DNA from: Bombiscardovia nodaiensis
GTDB lineage: Bacteria > Actinomycetota > Actinomycetes > Actinomycetales > Bifidobacteriaceae
DNA length: 64,000 bases
Assembly: GCA_033127725.1 (NCBI GenBank)
Contig: AP026798.1
Location: 620,001-684,000 of the forward strand
Direction of reading: 5' to 3'
The translations under genes and the position numbers were made by a program. The notes beneath the pieces were generated by a model, which was not told the DNA's origin, made no database searches, and was given only the letters and a program-made list of their open reading frames with translations. Shown here piece after piece: positions 49,414 to 57,866 of this stretch (positions are counted from its first letter, which is position 1; each line of letters opens with the position of its first letter).

Positions 49414-50730
49414 ATGAAGAACGCAAAGAAGTTGCTAGCTATCGTGGCGGCTGGAGCTGCTCTAGTCTCTATGACGGCTTGTGGTAGCTCCAATGGCGGC
49501 TCTGGCAAGTCAGGTTCCAAGGCCGAATCAGGCACGTTGAGCGTAGCATGGTGGGGTAATCAAGATCGCAATGCCCGCCAAGCAAAGGTCAACCAGGCCT
49601 TTGAAGCAGCCCATAAGGATGTCAAAGTACAAGGACAGTTTTTTGAATGGAATGACTACTGGAAGAAACTGTCTACTCAGGTGGCCGGTCACCAGATGCC
49701 AGACGTGATTGCTATGGATTACTCGTATTTGAAGCAATACGTTGACAATGGTCAGCTGCTTGAATTGGATAAATATATCTCTGATGGCACTATCAAAACT
49801 GCTGGTATTTCAAAAGATGTACTCGCGTCTGGCCAGATGAAAGGCAAGCAATACGCTATTTCGCTGGGTTCCTCTTCGCCTGCCATGATTTACAACAAAA
49901 CAGTGCTCGACAAAGCTGGGCTGACCATGCCCCAGTCGTTGACACTGGACGAATTTGAGAAAATGTCCAAGACGGTTTACGAAAAGACTGGTTACAAGAC
50001 CAATTTCCGCTACTACGAAGCCTCGGAACTTTTAGAGTATGTGCTGCGCGGCGAGGGTAAGACACTCTTTAAAGATAAGGAACTCGGTGTTTCGGCTTCC
50101 GAGCTCAAGCCATATTTCCAAGTGTATCAAAATGGTATTGATCAGGGCTGGCACTTAAGCCCGACGCTCTTTACTGAGATTCAAACAGGATCGGTTGAGC
50201 AGGATCCTGTAGTGTACGGCACCAGCCCAGATCGTCAGTCCTGGGTCTCCTTCAAATTCACCTCCCAGCTACCAGCTATGCAGAAGGTTGCTAAGGACCA
50301 AGATTTGGAGCTTGCCCCATGGCCGTCGGCCAATCTCAAGAAGGCTAACTATGTGAAGCCAGGCATGTTCTACGCAATTTCTAAGACCTGCAAGAACCCA
50401 GATTTGGCGGCTAAATACATCGATTTCTATACCAACAATGATGAGGCTGTGAAAGATATGTTGACTGACCGCGGCCTGCCCATTGCTGAGCATTCACTCA
50501 AGACGGTCACGCCTATGCTGAGTGCTGACGAGCAAAAAGTAGTTAAGTTCTTGCAAGACGTGGTTATCCCTAACTCCTCTAAGATCAACCCGCCCTCGCC
50601 CTCCGCTGCGACGACGGTGAATACGCAGACTCTGCCGCAGGTTGAGGAGGCCTTGCTCTATAAGAAGACCGATGCCACGGCGGCAGCGAAACAATTCCAC
50701 GACGAAGCGAATGACGCTCTCAAGCGATAG
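49414..50730 (+). CDS. sugar ABC transporter substrate-binding lipoprotein 4
   Basis: The fourth binding protein, again 438 residues, starts KNAKKLLAIVAAGAALVSMTACGSSNGG with an MTAC lipobox. It is the most divergent of the set (LSVAWWGNQDRNARQAKVNQAFEAAHKDV) but keeps KTGYKTNFRYYE, VEQDPVVYGTSPDRQSW and TCKNPDLAAKYIDFY. It lacks most of the cysteines that proteins 1-3 share. GAAAGGT precedes the ATG. Its own promoter region carries the GGCAAC motif. It may bind a different product of the same polysaccharide. Confidence 0.94.
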   Translation: MKNAKKLLAIVAAGAALVSMTACGSSNGGSGKSGSKAESGTLSVAWWGNQDRNARQAKVNQAFEAAHKDVKVQGQFFEWNDYWKKLSTQVAGHQMPDVIAMDYSYLKQYVDNGQLLELDKYISDGTIKTAGISKDVLASGQMKGKQYAISLGSSSPAMIYNKTVLDKAGLTMPQSLTLDEFEKMSKTVYEKTGYKTNFRYYEASELLEYVLRGEGKTLFKDKELGVSASELKPYFQVYQNGIDQGWHLSPTLFTEIQTGSVEQDPVVYGTSPDRQSWVSFKFTSQLPAMQKVAKDQDLELAPWPSANLKKANYVKPGMFYAISKTCKNPDLAAKYIDFYTNNDEAVKDMLTDRGLPIAEHSLKTVTPMLSADEQKVVKFLQDVVIPNSSKINPPSPSAATTVNTQTLPQVEEALLYKKTDATAAAKQFHDEANDALKR

Positions 50731-50779
50731 TTGAGTCGCGTATTCCTCCGCGGCAACTTTCTTGCCGGAAGGATGGATA

Positions 50780-50819
50780 AAAGGGTGCTGGCGGTTTCTG
50801 TCCGCTGCCGGCACCCTTT
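50780..50819 (+). terminator. terminator after binding protein 4
   Basis: AAAGGGTGC at 50780-50788 pairs with GCACCCTTT at 50811-50819, with an inner GGCGG/CCGCT-type extension. The right arm ends in TTTC. Confidence 0.8.
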
Positions 50820-50863
50820 CGCTATCTGTGGCGGCTGCTGACCTGCGAAAGCAGCTGAATACG

Positions 50864-50908
50864 CAACAGTGGTGCTTACGCAGGTCAATGCTGTAAGCAC
50901 CACTGTTG
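50864..50908. terminator. bidirectional terminator, 16-bp perfect stem
   Basis: CAACAGTGGTGCTTAC at 50864-50879 pairs without mismatch with its complement at 50893-50908. It separates binding protein 4 from the convergent GH115-like gene. Confidence 0.85.
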
Positions 50909-50925
50909 TACATGATTGGTAAACG

Positions 50926-52950
50926 CTACGCCTGCCAAGCGCGTTTCATAGCGTGGAAGATTTCATCGTCCGTCTCATGATTTTCCATATTCGTGAGCAC
51001 ATACACATTTTTTTCGTCAGCTGGATAGGTAAACTCCCGCTTCCAAAGGTTGTAGTGGGGACCATCTCCTAAGCATCGCACGTAACCCATGAGTTGAGTG
51101 CACACCCAGGCGGATTCTTTCACGTCGGTGAGGCAGTCGTTGGCCCAGAAACCGCCCCAAACACCGTGTTCGCGCTCGCGCATGGCCGCATTGCAGGATT
51201 GGTACTGTTCGCGGGCGAGACCGGCATAGTAAAAGGCGTGCTGGTAGTCCTCTTTTTGTGCCGCTTGAAGCGCCTGACAGACCAATGCGGCGCCAGCCAG
51301 GCTACGTCGGTAGATTTGCGTGGATAGGCCGAGGCTGTCGTCCAAAAGACGAGCAGCTTGTCTGTTACCTGACTGCCGCAGCTGTATGCTCACTTTAGTT
51401 ATGCGCTCACCGAGCTGTCTGTATCGTGCTGCTGCCGGTTCGACCAGGTTGTAATAGTATGCAATCTGCTGGCTGAGCGTAGGAGCTTGCGTCATCCAAG
51501 CTAGGGCAGGGGCAGCATCATCTGCTGTGCGGCCGTTGAGCAGGAGCTGGTGGATGAGAGTTCTTGCAACGTAGTTGCCGAACTGCTCGCCGGCGTGGTC
51601 GTCCCAGTGAGGGCCGTATGGTATGGCAACTCGCCAGTATTGCTCGAAAAGGGACGCTATCTGCTCACTGCGCTCGCTGCCAAAGTAGCGCTGAATGTAG
51701 CTGTGTGTTGCCTGGTCAACGTCGATCTGTCCATCTCGCCAGAGGGCTGCTATGAGGCTGAGCAGGTAGACATGAGGCTTGATGTTGGACGCATTGATAA
51801 TCCAGACAGTGTTGCCGCCCGATTCGAGCACAGTCTCGAGCTCGCGGGCCAAGCGGTGCGGGTCGTTGGGGAGCTGCGTAATGTGGTTGGCGGCCTGTAA
51901 ATCGTAGAAGCTGACGTGATAGTAAATGCCCTTACGGCCCGATCCGTGCGGCATAGAGGGGATGCGAGGATTCCAATTCTCCTGTCGCCGGGAGACCATG
52001 CGCCCGAAGCCATTGTCTGACCAGATAGTGATGACCTCCTTGGGCAGCTGCAAAAGGCCCTTGCAGTAAAGGTCCATGACTTCGCCGTAGAGGTAGACCA
52101 CGCAGGGGGCACCTGGCCAGCTCGCCTGCACGAGTTGATACTGGCGGGTAATGATTTGAGTAAGTACCCGTCCGCGGCTTTCGTCGCTGGTATAGCGGGG
52201 ATCTGACTGCCAGAAAGGAGTGTCGCCTTGCCCGCGGAAACCCAGGGTCCACAGGGTTCTGTGCCCAGGATCGGCGGCGACGGCCTCCTGCCACAGGCCC
52301 TCAAAGCGTTCCTGCTGCTCAGGCCATTTTGGCTCCAGCTGTGGGTAGGCAGCGGAAAACATGCGGGCGCCCAGGGGGCAGGCGTGGTGCTGGTTGATGT
52401 AGAGCCCCATCTGGCGGGCTAGCTGCAGGTGGGGCTCGCCGCGTTGGCCAGACCCGGGGATGACAGTATTGCCGCCTAAGCGATAGACGGTTTCAAAGGT
52501 GAGGCGCCAGGGGAGATTGGGGTCGTTGCTTACTCTCCAATTTTCGAGAAGTACTTCATCGTTGATGAAAAAGCCCCGGAAACGTACCGCATTGGGTTTG
52601 CTGGTCAGTTTGAGATCGTCAGGAACTTCTACCTCTGCGCGCTGTTCAAATGGCTGGTCATTCCAAAACCAAAGGTCATGCACGCCTAGAAGTTCGCGGC
52701 TAATGGCGTACAGGCCATAGATAAAGCCAAAGTCGTCTCCCGCCCGTAGTTTGAGTGAATCGTGCTGCACAGAGACAAGGTAGCTTTCTGCGGCCATCTG
52801 TTGCTGTACCAGTTCAATGGAAGCTCCCTCTGATTGGCTCGGTTCCAGAGTGCGGTGCAGGTCGCGGTGCAGGTCTTCTATGGCAAAGCGGACAGCGGGG
52901 GAGGCATTGGGAGCTAGGCACTTCGTTGTTGATCGGATGATGATTGGCAT
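50926..52950 (-). CDS. GH115-like alpha-glucuronidase
   Basis: The 674-residue protein starts MPIIIRSTTKCLAPNASPAVRFAIEDL behind GGAGGGG and has no signal peptide. The order of motifs matches GH115: VRFRGFFINDEVLLENWR near 105-120, SDNGFGRMVSRR, GIYYHVSFYDLQAANHITQLPNDPHRLARELE, GGNTVWIINASNIKPHVYLLSLIAALWRDGQ, and later a helical region. Known GH115 enzymes remove glucuronic acid from xylan or arabinogalactan side chains. It is shorter than usual (above 800), and the C-terminal domain is reduced. It should act in the cytosol on imported oligosaccharides. Its promoter shares motifs with binding protein 4. Confidence 0.86.
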   Translation of the reverse strand: MPIIIRSTTKCLAPNASPAVRFAIEDLHRDLHRTLEPSQSEGASIELVQQQMAAESYLVSVQHDSLKLRAGDDFGFIYGLYAISRELLGVHDLWFWNDQPFEQRAEVEVPDDLKLTSKPNAVRFRGFFINDEVLLENWRVSNDPNLPWRLTFETVYRLGGNTVIPGSGQRGEPHLQLARQMGLYINQHHACPLGARMFSAAYPQLEPKWPEQQERFEGLWQEAVAADPGHRTLWTLGFRGQGDTPFWQSDPRYTSDESRGRVLTQIITRQYQLVQASWPGAPCVVYLYGEVMDLYCKGLLQLPKEVITIWSDNGFGRMVSRRQENWNPRIPSMPHGSGRKGIYYHVSFYDLQAANHITQLPNDPHRLARELETVLESGGNTVWIINASNIKPHVYLLSLIAALWRDGQIDVDQATHSYIQRYFGSERSEQIASLFEQYWRVAIPYGPHWDDHAGEQFGNYVARTLIHQLLLNGRTADDAAPALAWMTQAPTLSQQIAYYYNLVEPAAARYRQLGERITKVSIQLRQSGNRQAARLLDDSLGLSTQIYRRSLAGAALVCQALQAAQKEDYQHAFYYAGLAREQYQSCNAAMREREHGVWGGFWANDCLTDVKESAWVCTQLMGYVRCLGDGPHYNLWKREFTYPADEKNVYVLTNMENHETDDEIFHAMKRAWQA

Positions 52951-53017
52951 AACCCCTCCAGGAAGTGGCGCATAGGTGTGACGCTCTTGTCTAACGTTCC
53001 CAATATTACCAATAATT

Positions 53018-53040
53018 CCATTATTTATGAAATAGTTGCC
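53018..53040 (-). promoter_or_regulatory. regulon site F upstream of the GH115-like gene
   Basis: On the minus strand CGGCAACTATTTCATAAATAATGG holds the GGCAAC core (53035-53040) followed directly by TTTCATAAATAATGG (53018-53032). It lies about 70 to 90 bases before the start codon. Confidence 0.6.
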
Positions 53041-53206
53041 GAAAATTGTATTCAGTTTTCACTTTGTCTCATTTTTGAATTTGAACCAGTCATAGGAAGC
53101 GTATCAGCCATAATAATTTCTGGCTAGCATGGGTTTGCTTCGGCCAAGAGCTATGAATGCTGATGGTCGGAGCAAACGGATACATGATGCTCCATAGCTT
53201 GAACTG

Positions 53207-56200
53207 TTAACGCCGGTGCTTACGGCTGTATACTGAAATACTCGCTGCGGTAATGCTAGAGAAAATCAAGACGAGTACTGCTAGCACGGCGGGGGAAATA
53301 TTTACTCCACTCTTTGCCAGAGTTCCAGTCTGATTAACTTGCTGTCCATCGGCGTTTGTAGCTCCAACAGACGCTGGAGAACGTTGTGAGTAACCGGGCT
53401 GTCCGTGGTTATCTTCACCAATGGGTGCGGTTGTCAGATGATCCTTCTCGTCATGGTGATGATTCTCATTTTGGGGTGTGCTCGGCTGTTTTGACTGTTC
53501 CGGCTGTTCGGTTTGTTCTGGCTTTCCAGGCTGAATTGGCTTGTTGGGCTGTTCAGTTTTCCCGGGCTGGTTTGGTTGAGTAGGCTGTTCGGGCTGACTT
53601 GGTTCGGTTGGGACAATTGGTTGTTCTGGTCGGCTAGGCTGGTCTGGCTGGTCTGGTTTTTCGGGTTCACCAGGTTGGATTGGTTGTTCTGGTTGTGACG
53701 GTTGGTTATCGTTGTCTCCCTTCGGTGCGCTCTCTCTTGTAATGTTGATGAGATAAGTGCCAAAGTCGCCGGTGAATGAATCGGCTACGACAGTAATGAC
53801 GTTATTGCCATCTTGAAGATTTACAGTCTGCTCGTCTGCATTTACAGTCTTTCCGTTAAGTTGCAGACTTTGCCCTCCCCATCCACGTTTCCAGGAGATT
53901 GTGACGGTGGTGACTGAGTGAGGCAGAGTTTGGGGCAGTTCATAAGGGGTATCTTGACCTTGTCGATCATATTTGAAAGCGGGGAAGAGTTGATAATTCG
54001 CAACTTCCAAATGCTCCAGATAGGTCAACTGGGCTGGGTTTGTCTGTTCGATGATGAGCTGGTACTCCTTACGGGTGCCGTCGCGAGCTGTGACCACAAT
54101 CGGTACTCGTGTTGTATTAACGGCATCAGCAGGAGCTGCACTGTGATCTAACTCGAGGCTGATTGGCCCGGTAGATTCCTGGCCTTGAATGTTGACATGA
54201 GCTCCAGCATCGGTAGGCTGTACGCTTACAGCAGCAGCGGTAGTGAAGGGGTTACTGACACTCATATGTAGCTCTTCTTCATCGGCGCTCGGCGTGAGTT
54301 GGAGGATCTGATCCTTCGCGTTCAGTTCCACAAGTTCTAGGCTAGTGACGTTTGTGTGAGCTGGCTCTCCCTTACCCACCTTGAGATAGTCAACCATCCA
54401 ATCGCCTTTGTTGGAACCATTGATAAAGATACTGAAGTAGTCCAAGCTTTTCCCCCTCAGCAGGTTGCGTAGAGGTTGTTTGCTTAAAACGGGCTCGTTC
54501 ATATTGTCAACGTAAAGGTCAAATGTACCGGTATCGTAGTTGGCAACATTACGTATGGTGTACCAGGTATTGGCCTGGAAATGGCCAGCGTTCGTAGTGC
54601 TGCTTGCCCCTGTGACGTTGTGAGTAATGATTGTATTGCCAGAAAAGCCAAACGTTGCTGACGGATTTCTTGACGCAGCGGGGTCAGTGCTGTTCCAATC
54701 GTCTTCACCGTACGAGTACAAAGCTGCCTGGTTGGGAGCTCCATTGCTGCTGGTACGTTGAACGCGGGCTTCAATAGTGACGGTTCCTTTAAGACGCTGG
54801 GGAATGGTATTGAATACAGCGAGTGTGCCTTTAGACCCCGAAGTCTTGTTGATATGTAGGTATTTATTGCCTGGTTGGTTCGCATTATCTTCAATACTGA
54901 TACTGCCGACTGGAGCGGTTGCTGTCGTACCGAGTACGCCATCATTCGTACCAGAAAAGGCACCGGTAGCTTCCCTGTCGAAGTTCTCGTCAATGATGCT
55001 TTCATATCGAGCAATCTTGCTTAAGACGAAGTCAACTTGCGTGGTGCGGGCTGGGTTGACCTGCACTCCATCTTTCTTGCCTGATCGATATCCGTCAAGG
55101 CTGGCGCGCAGGCTGCAATCAGCTCCAGTCGGTGCGTCTGCTAACTGGTAGTGACCGGCAGCATCTGAGCTCGTTGACGCGATAACTTGACCTTGGGCGT
55201 CAATCAGTTGAATAGCTGCTCCCGCTAGGCCCTGCCCGTTTGTGCTGACCAGGCCGACAATTGTACCTGTCTGCACGGTGACAGAACCAAGCGATACATC
55301 TTGCCGACATGTGTGCGCAGTGGTGGTGTCAACATTTGTAGGGTTGCCGTTCTGGTAGTGCTGGGCGCTTGCGAATATAGTGTACTGTCCGACGGGACCT
55401 TGAATAAGGTAACGGCCGTGTTCGTCAGCGGTAACGCTTGTTTGCCCGTAATGCACGGTGGCGGCTGGAACAGGCTGTCCACTTTGGTCAACAACGTAAC
55501 CTGTAATGAGACTTTGACCGGCCGGAGGTTCGTATGAGCTGACTCCCACACTTGCTGGACGCGTCATAGGTAGGCCGAAAAAGTCTGAGGTCACGGGTAA
55601 TTGATCGTCTGAACTGTCACCGCTCGTGCTAAAGCCAGGAGCTAGCACCGTCAGATTGACTGGAGTGCTGGACAGGATAAGCGGTGAAGTTGGCTGTCCG
55701 ATAGCGGCTTTGGCGATATCCAAGGATGGATCGCCTTTGAGTTCGGGGTCTATAGTAATGGCCTGTTGGTCTGTCTGTGGAATGCTCATGGCAGGGCCGT
55801 AGTAGGAGTTATGGCTAAAACTGACACCTGGTTCGTTGTCTTGGAAGAGCGTGCCTAGGGCGCCTGCGAACGTGTTAATAAACACGTTATTCATCGCGTA
55901 GTGCTTGTTACGCTCTTTGTAGACAGCAGATGTGCTGCCAGAAGAAGCGAAGAAATGCACCTTGCGGTCTGCATTTGCCGGTCCCGGTTCTTGTGTGTTA
56001 TACATCAGATTGTTGTAAACCAGATTGATACCCGAATCACCGTGTGGGTTGATATAGTTTCGACCAATGTTCGTAATGATGTTGTATCGAACGATTGCTG
56101 AGCCGAAAGAAAAGCCACACAAGAGGATGCCTTCGCCGCTGTCGTGCACATAGTTGACCTCAATGAGAATATTAGAAGTTCCACGGTCGGGATCGATACC

Positions 56201-57532
56201 ATTCGAATCCGCTGCGCCTACGCGGCTAGCCAGATCTCCAACTTCATTGTTGTAAACATGAATATTGTCAGCCCAATACATCTCTATACCTGAGACGCCG
56301 GCTCCATCAATGAGATTATTGAATACGCTGGCGGCTCGTACACTGGTTATATACATGCCGTCCCAGCCATACTGCGTATCTCGGTTAGTTAGATAGTTGC
56401 CGCATATCGTAACATGCTCATGAGGTTTCCAATTAGGGTCTTCTTGGATGTTGCCTTGGTTATCAGAACTGGCTACAGCACGATCACCCCAACCAGGAGA
56501 CTTGTCCTGGTACCGAGCAGTTCCCATGCCAGAAAATTGCTTAAAGACGATATTGGCAAAGGACGTGTTGGCGATGATGTTGTCATGCACGTTTATATGT
56601 GTAAAGGTGGAAGGAGTTTGTTGATCACCTTTGAGCCCTTCAAAAAGGATACCGCCAGTGCGTTTTGAGCGATCCACGCCTGCTTTGCTCACTGACCAGG
56701 TGACACCTGCTACATCGTGTACAAAAAGATGGTGGACGTTATACCCGTTCAATTGTCCGGCACTAGCAGCTTGTATGTGGAGACCTCGCAAGTCACCCGT
56801 GTCCGGGTTTTCGGTGCCAGGCGTCTGTCCGTTTCCTGAGGCCGGCGAGAAGTGCGAAGCGTCGAAATTCGCTTTGACATTTGAAATGTCCAGATTTGAA
56901 ATTTCCCATGATGATTGGTTGGTGAGCTGCACAACGTCGTTGACTACACCGTTTCCCTTGAGTTGAGGAGCATTTCCTGTGCCATAGCTGGACAGAATAA
57001 TGGGTTTACTTGAGCTACCCGATCCTTTTGGGGCCAACATGGCACTAGGACGGGCGCCTCCTGGAGCTACAGCGTCAATTCGTTGCTGACCGTTCCACTC
57101 GGTGTATTCATAGGCTTCACGGGCCGTTGTGTTCCCACTAGCTTGCCAAACGCTACCGGCTTTTAGTAGTATTCGATCGCCAGCCTGAAACGTTGTGCTG
57201 TTGACTTTCTCCAAGCTTTTCCAAGCCTGTGACGGACTTGTGCCTAGATGACTGTCATCGCCTTGAATGGAGTCGACATAGTAATCGGTGCCGTTCGGAT
57301 TGACGACATTAGATTGAGTGACTTGATACCTACCTGACGTAATTGCGGCACGACCTGCGTTTTTGAGGGCACTTTTATCGGTGTATCCAGCTGAGTTCTC
57401 ACCTTGTGGCGGATTGTTGCCACTTACTGGCCCAGCTAGGGCTGCGGGGGCAATGAGCAGTCCTAGGGCTGCAGCAAGCAACGTTCCTCGTCCGGCCCAC
57501 TGGCGTAGGGTTTGTCTATATATCGATGGCAT
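53207..57532 (-). CDS. secreted, cell-wall-anchored beta-helix protein
   Basis: The 1441-residue protein starts PSIYRQTLRQWAGRGTLLAAALGLLIAPAALA, a signal peptide, behind TAGGAG. A right-handed parallel beta-helix spans about 80-650 (GDRILLKAGSVWQ...YVHDSGEGILLCGFSFGSAIVRYNIIT). Two carboxypeptidase-regulatory-like domains follow at about 673-750 and 755-840 (ITGYVVDQSGQPVPAATVHYGQ and IVGLVSTNGQGLAGAAIQLID). A LamG-like region is at about 845-1055, and two cadherin-like sandwiches at about 1060-1165 and 1168-1268. A Pro-Glu-Gln-rich wall-spanning segment is at about 1275-1350. The end LAKSG (1404-1408), a membrane helix and RKHRR form a sortase signal variant. A pectin lyase or hydrolase role is likely but unproved; no catalytic family is certain. 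Confidence 0.88.
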   Translation of the reverse strand: MPSIYRQTLRQWAGRGTLLAAALGLLIAPAALAGPVSGNNPPQGENSAGYTDKSALKNAGRAAITSGRYQVTQSNVVNPNGTDYYVDSIQGDDSHLGTSPSQAWKSLEKVNSTTFQAGDRILLKAGSVWQASGNTTAREAYEYTEWNGQQRIDAVAPGGARPSAMLAPKGSGSSSKPIILSSYGTGNAPQLKGNGVVNDVVQLTNQSSWEISNLDISNVKANFDASHFSPASGNGQTPGTENPDTGDLRGLHIQAASAGQLNGYNVHHLFVHDVAGVTWSVSKAGVDRSKRTGGILFEGLKGDQQTPSTFTHINVHDNIIANTSFANIVFKQFSGMGTARYQDKSPGWGDRAVASSDNQGNIQEDPNWKPHEHVTICGNYLTNRDTQYGWDGMYITSVRAASVFNNLIDGAGVSGIEMYWADNIHVYNNEVGDLASRVGAADSNGIDPDRGTSNILIEVNYVHDSGEGILLCGFSFGSAIVRYNIITNIGRNYINPHGDSGINLVYNNLMYNTQEPGPANADRKVHFFASSGSTSAVYKERNKHYAMNNVFINTFAGALGTLFQDNEPGVSFSHNSYYGPAMSIPQTDQQAITIDPELKGDPSLDIAKAAIGQPTSPLILSSTPVNLTVLAPGFSTSGDSSDDQLPVTSDFFGLPMTRPASVGVSSYEPPAGQSLITGYVVDQSGQPVPAATVHYGQTSVTADEHGRYLIQGPVGQYTIFASAQHYQNGNPTNVDTTTAHTCRQDVSLGSVTVQTGTIVGLVSTNGQGLAGAAIQLIDAQGQVIASTSSDAAGHYQLADAPTGADCSLRASLDGYRSGKKDGVQVNPARTTQVDFVLSKIARYESIIDENFDREATGAFSGTNDGVLGTTATAPVGSISIEDNANQPGNKYLHINKTSGSKGTLAVFNTIPQRLKGTVTIEARVQRTSSNGAPNQAALYSYGEDDWNSTDPAASRNPSATFGFSGNTIITHNVTGASSTTNAGHFQANTWYTIRNVANYDTGTFDLYVDNMNEPVLSKQPLRNLLRGKSLDYFSIFINGSNKGDWMVDYLKVGKGEPAHTNVTSLELVELNAKDQILQLTPSADEEELHMSVSNPFTTAAAVSVQPTDAGAHVNIQGQESTGPISLELDHSAAPADAVNTTRVPIVVTARDGTRKEYQLIIEQTNPAQLTYLEHLEVANYQLFPAFKYDRQGQDTPYELPQTLPHSVTTVTISWKRGWGGQSLQLNGKTVNADEQTVNLQDGNNVITVVADSFTGDFGTYLINITRESAPKGDNDNQPSQPEQPIQPGEPEKPDQPDQPSRPEQPIVPTEPSQPEQPTQPNQPGKTEQPNKPIQPGKPEQTEQPEQSKQPSTPQNENHHHDEKDHLTTAPIGEDNHGQPGYSQRSPASVGATNADGQQVNQTGTLAKSGVNISPAVLAVLVLIFSSITAASISVYSRKHRR

Positions 57533-57866
57533 ATCTAACCGCTCCTATCATCGTTGACTACGGTTATTTCAATAGCAGAATTAGTTATTTGCAGCAAATT
57601 TCATTTCGTCTATTGAAATGTATTTCTATTATTGCAAATAAAAGAGAAATTAGGAAATCTGTTGCATAGTGTTGCCTGAATTGGAAAAGTCCCATCATTG
57701 AGCTTGGGCATCGGTACCATCGAGTTCCACATTTTTATAGTGTGTATGTCAAATGTGAAACCTATGACGTTGACGACTAAGTGTTCAAGCACGGTAGGAG
57801 GAGAGGCGTATACGAAGGCAGCCAGTCGGCTTGAGCTGACTGGCCACTTGGGGTGTGCGGATTGGG
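57533..57866. other. AT-rich spacer with regulon site G
   Basis: No gene is visible. On the minus strand AGGCAACACT occurs with its GGCAAC at 57671-57676, 139 bases upstream of the start of the 1441-residue protein gene. TAGGAG is its ribosome-binding site. A hairpin near 57820-57845 belongs to the gene on the far side. Confidence 0.5.
57820..57845 (-). terminator. hairpin after the phosphatase gene
   Basis: GCCAGTC at 57821-57827 pairs with GACTGGC at 57838-57844. It lies 22 bases beyond the phosphatase stop and lacks a T-run. Confidence 0.45.

Noticed and set aside
30345..57676. The locus as a mobile genomic island with integrase or insertion sequences
   Set aside because: No integrase, transposase, attachment-site repeat or tRNA boundary was found at its ends.
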